A stretch of 64,000 nucleotides of DNA. Origin: Planctomycetota bacterium. GTDB lineage: Bacteria; Planctomycetota; JAJSAM01. Positions within the stretch are counted from its first letter, which is position 1. Every line of letters starts with the position of its first letter. The translations under genes and the position numbers were made by a program. Shown one piece after another: positions 52,864 to 60,115 of the stretch. Under the pieces are notes generated by a model. It was not told the origin of the DNA. It saw only the letters and a list, made by a program, of their open reading frames with translations, and did not search any database. The stretch lies in the NCBI GenBank assembly GCA_024274785.1, contig JAJSAM010000037.1, positions 55,309-119,308 on the forward strand, in the 5' to 3' direction.

Positions 52864-54128
52864 GGGTGGTCGCCCCCCCCTTCGCCAATCTCCAGCAGAG
52901 CCCGGGCGAAAGCACCCACCTGCACGCTGCGTTCGTGTTGCCTTTGCACCTTCTCGAGAGCCCGGGCCGCCATCTTCCTCGCGCCGGCAGGGTCCGCGAT
53001 AGCGGCTTGCAGGGCCGCGGCGAGCGAATCCGGATCGCCCGGTTCGGCCAGGCGCCCCTCCTCCCCGTCCTCGATCAGTTCGGGAATCCCGGACAGCCGG
53101 GTGGAAATCACCGGGACGCCGGCGGCCATGGCCTCCATCAGCGAGATCGGGATCCCGTCGAGGTCCCCGTTTTCCGCCTGCCGGCATGCCAGGACGAAGA
53201 TGTCGGCGCGACGCAGGCGTGCCGATACCGAGGAAGGCCGCTCGGATCCGGCGAATTCGACTCTGTTCCGGACGCCGAGCCGCTCGGCCAGTGCTTCGAG
53301 ATCGGGAAGCAGCGGGCCGTCCCCGACCACCGTCAAACGGACATCCACATCGCCCTCGACCACCCTGGCAAGCGCCTTGAGCAGCACGTCCTGCCCCTTC
53401 TTCTCCTTGAGTGCCGACACGGTCAGGATCCGGGTCGGGCCTCCGTCGCGGACCTCGCGCTCGCCGGCGAACGAGGCGGTGTCGATTCCCTGGTACAGCA
53501 CCTGGAGCGTCGGTACGTCCTCCCGACCGGCCAGGTCCAGCAGGTGGCGCCGATCGTACCGGGAGATCGAGAAGAACGCCGCGGCGTGGTCCAGCTTGGG
53601 TCCGGGAAGATAAGGATTGTATGCCGTGTGATTGGTGACGGAGAACGTGGCGCCGGTAAGGCGCGCTGCGATGAAGGCCACGGTGGACGCGGCATCGATG
53701 AATTGGGCGTGGAGATGAGGAAGCGTCGGCTCGCGTGCGATTTCCCGGGCCAGCCACGCCCCCCAGATGAACTGCGTGAAACCGCGCAGCCGGCACCGGA
53801 AGCTCTGGTCGCGGTAGCGGGCGGTGGCGATGGTGAGGACCAGGTTCGAGGTGCGCAGAGGACGCCGGATCGCGAATCCGAGGGATGCTCCGAGCGCGGC
53901 CATCGAAAACGGTCGGGGCAGAACCCGCACCGGCGCCGTCGTCCCGGTGGTCCCCTGGTCCCGTGGTTGCCGGCAGGAGATGACCTCCACTGTCAACCCG
54001 GCCTCGCGCAATCCCTCGACCTCGGCGACGGTAAAGGTCTGCGTGAGGACAGGAAACTCGTAGCACACGTATAATATGCGGAGGTCTGGCGATCGCTCCG
54101 GCTGTCGGCCTGGCATGACGAGCAGCAT
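52860..54128 (-). CDS. Glycosyltransferase family 4 (colanic-acid/WcaL-like)
   Basis: About 422 residues. The N-terminal YVCYEFPVLTQTFTVAEVEGL and HAQFIDAASTVAFIAARL match the WcaL/exopolysaccharide GT4 group. The donor domain has TVSALKEKKGQDVLLKAL and GIPISLMEAMAAGVPVISTR. Starts ATG 54128 and ATG 54116 are both in frame and neither has a good ribosome site. It is the first gene of a three-gene unit with the next GT4 and the carbamoyltransferase, and it diverges from the S41 protease gene. Confidence 0.87.
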   Translation of the reverse strand: MLLVMPGRQPERSPDLRILYVCYEFPVLTQTFTVAEVEGLREAGLTVEVISCRQPRDQGTTGTTAPVRVLPRPFSMAALGASLGFAIRRPLRTSNLVLTIATARYRDQSFRCRLRGFTQFIWGAWLAREIAREPTLPHLHAQFIDAASTVAFIAARLTGATFSVTNHTAYNPYLPGPKLDHAAAFFSISRYDRRHLLDLAGREDVPTLQVLYQGIDTASFAGEREVRDGGPTRILTVSALKEKKGQDVLLKALARVVEGDVDVRLTVVGDGPLLPDLEALAERLGVRNRVEFAGSERPSSVSARLRRADIFVLACRQAENGDLDGIPISLMEAMAAGVPVISTRLSGIPELIEDGEEGRLAEPGDPDSLAAALQAAIADPAGARKMAARALEKVQRQHERSVQVGAFARALLEIGEGGGDHP

Positions 54129-54288
54129 AGGATGTGCGCCCGTGCATGCCAAGCCTGTCGCGGGCCCGGGGTTTGACGCGTTGGCGTGAAACTCGTGGTC
54201 AGGTGAAGGCGTGTGGTAGACTCCGTGCCACCGTTTTTCGCCTGCCTCGTATCTCTTTATTCTGAAATCATTTGCAGGAGCGTGCCCC

Positions 54289-56682
54289 ATGGCACTCTGC
54301 CCGGCCGCAAGGCTCTTTGCCCTTCTCTGCCTCGTCGTACTCGTGCTTCCCATCGCCCATCTCGGGGCCCAGGAGGGGGAGGACATGGCCACCGTTGCCG
54401 GCGGGATCGTCTCCCGGATGGAGCAGGCGGACGACGCCCGCCTCTGGATCCTCGCCGGAGAGCTCACGAACCTGGGCCGCAAGGTGGTGCCCGTCCTCGA
54501 GAAGCTCCTGCCGGAATCGCCTCCGCGAGCGCAGCTCGGGATCGCCTCCGCCATGATCGATCTCGAGGAGCGCAGCCGTGGCACGAAGGCGCTCCTCTCC
54601 CTCGCCGCTTCCGGCAATCCCCTCGACATCAGGCTTCCGGCCATCGAGGTGATCGGCAGCAAAGGCTCCGACGAGATCGAAGACGAGCTCTTCAGCCTGC
54701 TCGACGACTGCTTCGATGCGCGGGTCCGCATCTCCCTCGCCCGGACCATCTGGGAATTGACCCGTGACCTTCGCGCCAAGCAGGTGCTGAAGTCCACCCT
54801 GCAGTCCACGGACCCCGAGGTCAAGGTGGCCGGCGCTCTGGCGCTCGCCGAAATTGGTGATATCGACGGTGTGAAGAGCATCCTCGAGAAGCTGGCGGAC
54901 CAGCCGACGGAACAGGGCCGCCTGGCGCGCGCCCTCCTGACCCAGGCACGGTGGCGTGAGCGCGCTTTCAGCAGCGCCCGCGCCCCCGAAGAGACTCCGG
55001 CCGAGAAGGAGCCCCGGGCCGTGGTGCAGTACGATGACGCTCTCCTGAAGGTCATCAAGGACCACATCGACGAGTACTACCTCAATGCTCCGGACCTGAA
55101 TGACGTGGATGTGCTCGAAGCGGCGGCCAAGGGCATCATGGAGGCGCTCGACCCGCACTCCGTCTACTTCACCCCGAAGGAGCGTTTCGACTGGTTCGAG
55201 GACTTGAATCCGGTCTATGGGGGCATCGGTTCCTACGTCAACCTGCTGAATGAGATCTTCACCATCGTCCGTCCCATGTTCGGCGGCCCGGCCTATCGTG
55301 CCGGCCTGAAGCCCGGGGACGCCATTCTCTCCATCGACGGCTGGCCGACCGCGGGCCACACCACGAACGAGATCGTGAAGCGGCTGCGGGGAGAGCCCGG
55401 CAAGAAGGTGATCATCTCCGTGTATCGGAAGGGCTGGCAGAAGCCCCGCGACTTCGAACTCACCCGCGAGCGGATCCAGGTCCCCACGGTGAACAGCACG
55501 ATGCTGCCGGGCAACGTCGGCTACATCAGCCTGTCCACGTTCGGGCGCGACTCTGCTCAGGAACTCGACACGGACCTCCGCAAACTGGAGCGGCAGGGAA
55601 TGAAATCCGTGATCCTCGACCTCCGCTTCAACACCGGCGGATACCTCGACACCGCGAAGCAGGTCTGCGACCTCTTCCTCGACCGCGGCAAGACCGTGGT
55701 CTGGTGGGAAGGCCGGAACAAGCGGGTCGCCCCGCGCCGGGATCTCCGGACGACGAGCGGCACGACCCACCCCGAAGTTCCCCTGGTAATCCTGGTGAAC
55801 GGGCAGAGCGCGAGCGCATCCGAGATCGTGGCCGGGTGTCTTCAGTACTACGGCCGCGCGGTCCTGGTCGGACTCCGCACGTTCGGCAAGGGCTCTGTCC
55901 AGAACCTCTACCCGATCTTCACCGTTCCGCCCGCGGAGCCGTGGAAGGACCTCAATGGAAACGGCAGCTACGACCTGGCCGAGCGCTTCTTCGATCGCAA
56001 CAGGAACGGTGTCCGGGATGCCAACGAGCAGTTTGCCGATACGAACCGCAACAACCGCTGGGATGCCGGCGAGCCCTACACGGATGTCAACGAGAACGGA
56101 CACTTCGATTATCCCGCGGTGAAGATCACCATCGCCAAGTACTACCTGCCCTCGGGCGTCAGCCTGCTGCGGGAGAAAATCACCGAGGACGGGAAGATTC
56201 GCTGGATTGGCGGCGTGGAGCCGGACATCTGGATCGGACCGGAGGAGCCGAACGGCTGGCGGAACGAGGAGATCGCAAAGCTCGAAGAGAAGAAGGTGTT
56301 CGACGAGTACCTCGATCGGCAGTACGAAGCGAACGCTCCGCTGCTCAGAAAACTCGCCTACGACGACGGCGGCAAGCCTGACGGGTATCCGGACTTCGAG
56401 AAGTTCTTCTCGGGCCTCGACACTCGCCTCGATCGGGAGTCCACGTGGTGGTGGTTGCGTTACAAGACCCGCCGGAAGGTGGGCGACATGACCGGACGTG
56501 AGATCGTCGGCGACTTCGTGACCGACCAGATGCTGCAGCGCGGCATCATCGAGGCGCTCCGCAAGACCGGCCTCGATCCCGCGTCGGTTGCGGAGTACAA
56601 GCTCTTCGCCGACCGGGAGTTCCCGGAAGTGGACCCGGCGGTGCGCAAGGGCCACGGCACGCCCTCGACCGAACGCAGGTAG
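54289..56682 (+). CDS. S41 C-terminal processing protease with HEAT-like and calcium-loop regions
   Basis: A 797-residue exported protein with a signal peptide (ARLFALLCLVVLVLPIAHLGA). A helical HEAT-like region follows (about 40-220), then a PDZ domain (YRAGLKPGDAILSIDGW) and an S41 catalytic domain. The dyad is Ser509 (in QSASASEIVAG) and Lys534 (in RTFGKGSVQ), 25 residues apart as in Prc/CtpA. Directly after the Lys, residues about 554-610 hold four tandem 15-residue units with EF-hand-like loops (DLNGNGSYDLAE and similar). Such a region would be expected to bind calcium and may gate the protease. AGGAG lies eight bases before ATG 54289. Confidence 0.9.
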   Translation: MALCPAARLFALLCLVVLVLPIAHLGAQEGEDMATVAGGIVSRMEQADDARLWILAGELTNLGRKVVPVLEKLLPESPPRAQLGIASAMIDLEERSRGTKALLSLAASGNPLDIRLPAIEVIGSKGSDEIEDELFSLLDDCFDARVRISLARTIWELTRDLRAKQVLKSTLQSTDPEVKVAGALALAEIGDIDGVKSILEKLADQPTEQGRLARALLTQARWRERAFSSARAPEETPAEKEPRAVVQYDDALLKVIKDHIDEYYLNAPDLNDVDVLEAAAKGIMEALDPHSVYFTPKERFDWFEDLNPVYGGIGSYVNLLNEIFTIVRPMFGGPAYRAGLKPGDAILSIDGWPTAGHTTNEIVKRLRGEPGKKVIISVYRKGWQKPRDFELTRERIQVPTVNSTMLPGNVGYISLSTFGRDSAQELDTDLRKLERQGMKSVILDLRFNTGGYLDTAKQVCDLFLDRGKTVVWWEGRNKRVAPRRDLRTTSGTTHPEVPLVILVNGQSASASEIVAGCLQYYGRAVLVGLRTFGKGSVQNLYPIFTVPPAEPWKDLNGNGSYDLAERFFDRNRNGVRDANEQFADTNRNNRWDAGEPYTDVNENGHFDYPAVKITIAKYYLPSGVSLLREKITEDGKIRWIGGVEPDIWIGPEEPNGWRNEEIAKLEEKKVFDEYLDRQYEANAPLLRKLAYDDGGKPDGYPDFEKFFSGLDTRLDRESTWWWLRYKTRRKVGDMTGREIVGDFVTDQMLQRGIIEALRKTGLDPASVAEYKLFADREFPEVDPAVRKGHGTPSTERR

Positions 56683-56772
56683 GCAGCGTGAGGGCGCCCG
56701 TCGGGACGCCCGCCCTCGCCCCCGGCGTCATCGTGCAGGGGCAGGCGCGCGCGGAGCGAAGCGAGCACGACC

Positions 56773-56796
56773 CGTAGGGGAGCACGGTCCCCTGCG
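56773..56796. terminator. Hairpin between convergent genes
   Basis: CGTAGGGGA / TCCCCTGCG form a 9-bp stem with one wobble pair and a 6-base loop, between the S41 gene end (56682) and the end of the minus-strand gene at 56820. A second small hairpin (GCACCG / CGGTGC, 56802-56818) adjoins it. Position suggests termination from both sides; no T-tract. Confidence 0.45.
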
Positions 56797-56819
56797 GACA
56801 TGCACCGGAGAGCGGTGCC

Positions 56820-57191
56820 CTACACCGAGAACTGAAAGCCCCGGTCGAACGCCTCTTCGAAGTCGAAACCGTTGCGGAAATCGGCCATGGAGTCGGCGTC
56901 GTTCTTCATCAGGAGTTTCGCACTCACCAGGTTGAACACCAGTGCGCCGATATCCTCGGTACAGGTGATACCCCACTCGTAGAGCACGGTGCGGGTCAGG
57001 TAGCCGAATGATTCGAGGGCGTACTCGCGGATACCCTCGAGAAGTTCCTTGCCGGAGACGTGTCGGCGGGTGTCCATTCGGGAGAGGGTGTACTCGAGCG
57101 CCTCGAAGATGAAGAAGTAGGCCTGGGCGTTGAAGCGGGGATCCCGATCGACGACCTGGCGGATCCCGTCCTCGAGCTTCATGTCGGCCAT
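56820..57191 (-). CDS. Minf_1886 / Plancto_Ver-type conserved protein
   Basis: A 123-residue soluble protein. The sequence pattern VVDRDPRFNAQAYFFIFEAL, RRHVSGKELLEGIREYA, and YEWGITCTEDIGALVFNLV matches the small Minf_1886 family, known mainly from Planctomycetes, Verrucomicrobia and relatives. Its function is unknown. It is a single gene bounded by hairpins on both sides. It is useful as a lineage hint. Confidence 0.83.
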   Translation of the reverse strand: MADMKLEDGIRQVVDRDPRFNAQAYFFIFEALEYTLSRMDTRRHVSGKELLEGIREYALESFGYLTRTVLYEWGITCTEDIGALVFNLVSAKLLMKNDADSMADFRNGFDFEEAFDRGFQFSV

Positions 57192-57251
57192 GCGCGAGCC
57201 TCCCCGACCATTGCCGATCGCCCGTCCGGTGGGCGACCCAGTGACGACGAA

Positions 57252-57268
57252 GGCCGCCGGAGGCGGCC
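57252..57268 (-). terminator. Terminator-like hairpin after the tmk-holB-psp1 operon
   Basis: GGCCGCC / GGCGGCC form a perfect 7-bp stem around a 3-base loop, about 110 bases below the psp1 stop, and followed on the minus strand by TTCGTCGTC. Confidence 0.45.
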
Positions 57269-57379
57269 CGAAATCTCTAACTCATTCTTCGGATGGTTGA
57301 GGGACATAGTTTACCGGAACCTGTCCCGGCGGATGGGAATTCACACCCGAACTGACACAATGCCCGACGAGACAGCACC

Positions 57380-58219
57380 TTACGTGCCACAACCACCATC
57401 GCCACAGCAGCCGGAATTCCCGGCTCCGGGCAGTTCGATGCGCTCCCGGCCCTCCAATTCGACGGTGATGTTCCCGGTCATGGTGTCCACATCCACGACC
57501 CGGCCCTCCCCCTTCGGCGTCTGGATGGCCTCCCCCCGCTTCGGTAGCGCCTTCTTCAGTGCCGTGTAGACCTCGTCCTCAAAGCGCAGGCAGCACTTCA
57601 GCCGGCTGCACCGCCCGGAAATCTTGTTCGGATCGAGAGTGGATTTCTGGTTCTTGGCCATTCTCATGGTCACCGGCATGATCTCGCGCATCCAGGCCAG
57701 GCAGCAGAGATCGCGACCGCAGAATTCCCGGTCCCCGAGGATCCGGGCTTCATCCCGGACCCCGATCTGGCGAAGCTCGATCCGCGTTCGAAACTCCCGG
57801 GCGAGATCCTTGACCAGTTCCCGGAAGTCGACGCGCCCGTCGGAGACGAAATAGAAGATGATCCGGCCGCCGCCGAAGAGATGTTCCACATGGACCAGGC
57901 GCATGGGAAGCTCGCGCTCCCTGATGCGCTCGACACAGAAGGCGAAATCCGGTCCCTCGGCCCGCTCCCGGAGCTCCGCGACACGGTCGAGGTCGGTGTC
58001 CTCGAACAACCGGAGGATCTCGCCGCCGTCACACTCTCCCCCGGTCTCCGCACCAGCCGGGGCCGGGGCAATCGTCACCCGGCCCACCTCCACACCGCGT
58101 TCGGTGCGGACGATACACCGGTCCCCTCGCTTCAGCTCGGACAGCCTCGTGCTGAACCGGCCATGGTGCATCAGGGCACCGTACCGGGCCTCGGTCAGGA
58201 AGATAGCGTCTTCGGCCAT
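57380..58219 (-). CDS. PSP1-domain protein (RicT/YaaT-like)
   Basis: A 279-residue protein with the PSP1 C-terminal domain. Diagnostic parts are EHLFGGGRIIFYFVSDGRVD, FRTRIELRQIGVRDEAR, and the Cys-rich GREFCGRDLCCLAW-like segment with SGRCSRLKCCLRFEDEVY. Its own tail is also Cys-rich (GCCGDGGCG). In Bacillus the RicT relative binds Fe-S clusters in a complex affecting RNA processing. The gene order holB-psp1, here with a 25-base overlap, is widespread. Confidence 0.9.
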   Translation of the reverse strand: MAEDAIFLTEARYGALMHHGRFSTRLSELKRGDRCIVRTERGVEVGRVTIAPAPAGAETGGECDGGEILRLFEDTDLDRVAELRERAEGPDFAFCVERIRERELPMRLVHVEHLFGGGRIIFYFVSDGRVDFRELVKDLAREFRTRIELRQIGVRDEARILGDREFCGRDLCCLAWMREIMPVTMRMAKNQKSTLDPNKISGRCSRLKCCLRFEDEVYTALKKALPKRGEAIQTPKGEGRVVDVDTMTGNITVELEGRERIELPGAGNSGCCGDGGCGT

Positions 58220-59136
58220 AGTGGACCAATCTCGACCAGGGTCGCCCGGAGCACTGTGTCCGGGTCGACGTTCAACCGGAGATTATCAAGACCCGTGACC
58301 AGACGCCGGTAGCAAAAGTCCGCCCGGCCGGCATCCCCGCCCGCGGCAACGCACTGTCTCTCCCGCTCGAGGAGGACGGACAGGAAGGCCATGGTGCGTT
58401 CCCGCCGGGTCGCCAGATCGTCCCGGGAACCGCCGCGCATGGCCCGGATGCAGACCTCGGCCGCCTGGAGGGGATCCTCACCGACGAGGGCCTCGACCTC
58501 ATCCAGAAGCGCGAGGACTCCCATTTCCCGCAGCCTCGCGATCTTCCCGAGCGATCCTCCCGCGAGAGGAGCCAACCTCGTCACATCCTCGTCGTCCGGA
58601 AGGATGTCCCGGATGACCCCGGCCGACAACGGCCGGAAGCGGATGCTCTGGCAGCGGGAGCGAACCGTCTCCGGGAGGAGATCCACCCTTCGGGTCACGA
58701 ACACCATCATCGAGCCGGCGGGGGGCTCTTCGAGGATTTTCAGGAGTGCATTCGCCTGGAGGACGCCGATCCGGTCCGCATCGGGGAAGACCGCGACCTG
58801 CTCTCTGCCCTCCACGGGTGTAAGTGAAAGGAGTCGTCCAAGTTCATGAATCTGCTCCATCCGGATGTCGCGAGTGCCTTCCGGTTCGACCAGGTGAAAG
58901 CCCCGATGCCCGCCACTGCGCAAGCGCGTACACGCCGGGCACTCACCGCAGGCATCCTCACTCCCGGTACGTTCCCGGCAGAGCACCGATCTCGCAAAGG
59001 CCAGGGCCGTGGTTCGCTTCCCGATTCCGTCCGGTCCGAAGAACAGGTAACCGCTCGCCAGACGCCCCTCGCGAAGCGCCCGGCGGAGTTGCCGCAGGGC
59101 ATCGTCCTGCCCCCGGATCTCCTCAAAGGACTTCAT
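58195..59136 (-). CDS. holB: DNA polymerase III delta' subunit
   Basis: A 313-residue AAA+ clamp-loader subunit. It shows the P-loop region SGYLFFGPDGIGKRTTALAF, a zinc module (CGECPACTRL), ANALLKILEEPP, and RSRCQSIRFRPL containing the SRC motif. It acts in loading the sliding clamp. It follows tmk with a 14-base overlap. Confidence 0.93.
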   Translation of the reverse strand: MKSFEEIRGQDDALRQLRRALREGRLASGYLFFGPDGIGKRTTALAFARSVLCRERTGSEDACGECPACTRLRSGGHRGFHLVEPEGTRDIRMEQIHELGRLLSLTPVEGREQVAVFPDADRIGVLQANALLKILEEPPAGSMMVFVTRRVDLLPETVRSRCQSIRFRPLSAGVIRDILPDDEDVTRLAPLAGGSLGKIARLREMGVLALLDEVEALVGEDPLQAAEVCIRAMRGGSRDDLATRRERTMAFLSVLLERERQCVAAGGDAGRADFCYRRLVTGLDNLRLNVDPDTVLRATLVEIGPLWPKTLSS

Positions 59137-59734
59137 GCACGGCCTCCCGGATTGCGGTCGTGACCTCGCCCAGCGGGCCGGCGGGCACGAGTCGAGTGTT
59201 CAGATGATCATCCGCGGCGATCCTGAGGAACCCCGCACGGACCCTCTCGTGGAATTCGAGCGAGCGGCTCTCCACCAGGTCCGGCGTTCCGCTCAGGCGG
59301 CGAATACCCTTCCCGGCATCCACGTCGAGGATCAGGGTCAGATCGGGGACCAGACCGTCCGTGGCGATCTCCGAGAGGCGCAGGATCGCTTCGGGATCGA
59401 GCCCCCCGGCATACCCCTGGTAGCAGATCGTCGAAGTCACCCATCGCTCGCAGAGTACGATCTCTCCCGCCAGGAGGGCCGGCCGGATCTTCTCGTTGAT
59501 CAGCTGAGCTCGACTCGCCATGAACAGCAGGCACTCCGCCATCGGGGTCAGTTCGGTATGTACGCGGTCGAGCAGGATCTTCCGGACCTTCTCCCCCACC
59601 CGTGTTGCACCCGGATCCCGAACCGTCCGCACTCGAAAACCCCGGCGCACAAGGCTCTCGGACAGGATGCGGGTCTGGGTCGACTTTCCGCAGCCATCCG
59701 GCCCGTCCAGTACGATGAATCGACTCCCTTGCAC
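59123..59734 (-). CDS. tmk: Thymidylate kinase (GTG start)
   Basis: A 203-residue P-loop kinase. FIVLDGPDGCGKSTQ is the phosphate-binding loop, DPGATRVGEKVRKILL matches the DR(E/D)PG-type region, and ERWVTSTICYQGYAGGLD the conserved R-W/Y substrate site. It phosphorylates dTMP. The start codon GTG 59734 has GGGAGG four bases upstream. The tmk-holB-psp1 order is common in bacteria. Confidence 0.95.
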   Translation of the reverse strand: MQGSRFIVLDGPDGCGKSTQTRILSESLVRRGFRVRTVRDPGATRVGEKVRKILLDRVHTELTPMAECLLFMASRAQLINEKIRPALLAGEIVLCERWVTSTICYQGYAGGLDPEAILRLSEIATDGLVPDLTLILDVDAGKGIRRLSGTPDLVESRSLEFHERVRAGFLRIAADDHLNTRLVPAGPLGEVTTAIREAVHEVL

Positions 59735-59809
59735 AGGTCCTCCCGGAGCAAGAAAAGTTCACTGTGGATATCTTGTGCACAAGTACAGGCTGCTTCGCCC
59801 GCCGACGCT

Positions 59810-59839
59810 ATCATCCTATCCACCGCCAACTTGTGTCAA
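59810..59839 (-). promoter_or_regulatory. Candidate promoter of the tmk operon
   Basis: On the minus strand a perfect TTGACA (59839-59834) is followed after 18 bases by GATGAT (59815-59810), or after 15 bases by TAGGAT. It lies about 75 bases before the tmk start. Confidence 0.4.
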
Positions 59840-60067
59840 GATGGCGAAAAGACCCAACAAACCGGCAACATCAATCTAAGCCCTTACTGACAGCGATCTT
59901 AACAGCTGAAAACAATCATATTCACCTGTAACCATGTTCCCGAATGCGGGATTTCTCCCACCGGGCACAGCCTCCGGGCGTGAGATGGCGCTCTCGCAAC
60001 GCCACTGTGGAAAAGCGCATGCGCGGCAGTTCGGCCGCACTCCTCGAAATGGCTGCAAGGCGCTGTT

Positions 60068-60112
60068 TCAGGGCTCTCCGAAGCGCCACTTTCCGCTGCC
60101 GGGCAGCCCTGA
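60068..60112 (-). terminator. Inverted repeat after the TPR-gluzincin gene
   Basis: TCAGGGCT / AGCCCTGA form a perfect 8-bp stem around a 29-base GC-rich loop, starting four bases below the stop at 60116. No T-tract follows, so termination is only inferred from the position. Confidence 0.35.
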
Positions 60113-60115
60113 CCG

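Larger units (their letters stand above)
59735..60115. other. 381-bp intergenic region upstream of tmk
   Basis: No coding sequence is supported. The part 59760-59940 is more AT-rich than its surroundings. It contains a candidate promoter, a 12-bp palindrome CTTGTGCACAAG (59772-59783), a related near-palindrome CTTGTGTCAAG (59830-59840) that overlaps the -35 box, and a DnaA-box-like TGTGGATAT (59763-59771). The part near 60068-60112 forms an inverted repeat just after the TPR-protease gene. Confidence 0.5.

Noticed and set aside
51712..54147. 811-codon frame covering two glycosyltransferase regions
   Set aside because: Only its downstream 383 codons (from ATG 52863, ATGA-coupled) are GT4-like; the upstream part is antiparallel frame noise over the other GT4 gene.
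52860..55067. Extended 735-codon reading of the GT4 gene
   Set aside because: The extra part overlaps the S41 protease on the opposite strand and precedes the normal GT4 start; only 54128 or 54116 fits the family length.
59735..59940. Possible replication origin
   Set aside because: Only one DnaA-box-like site was seen, no dnaA/dnaN gene is present and there is no box cluster; the tmk promoter explains the AT-rich sequence better.
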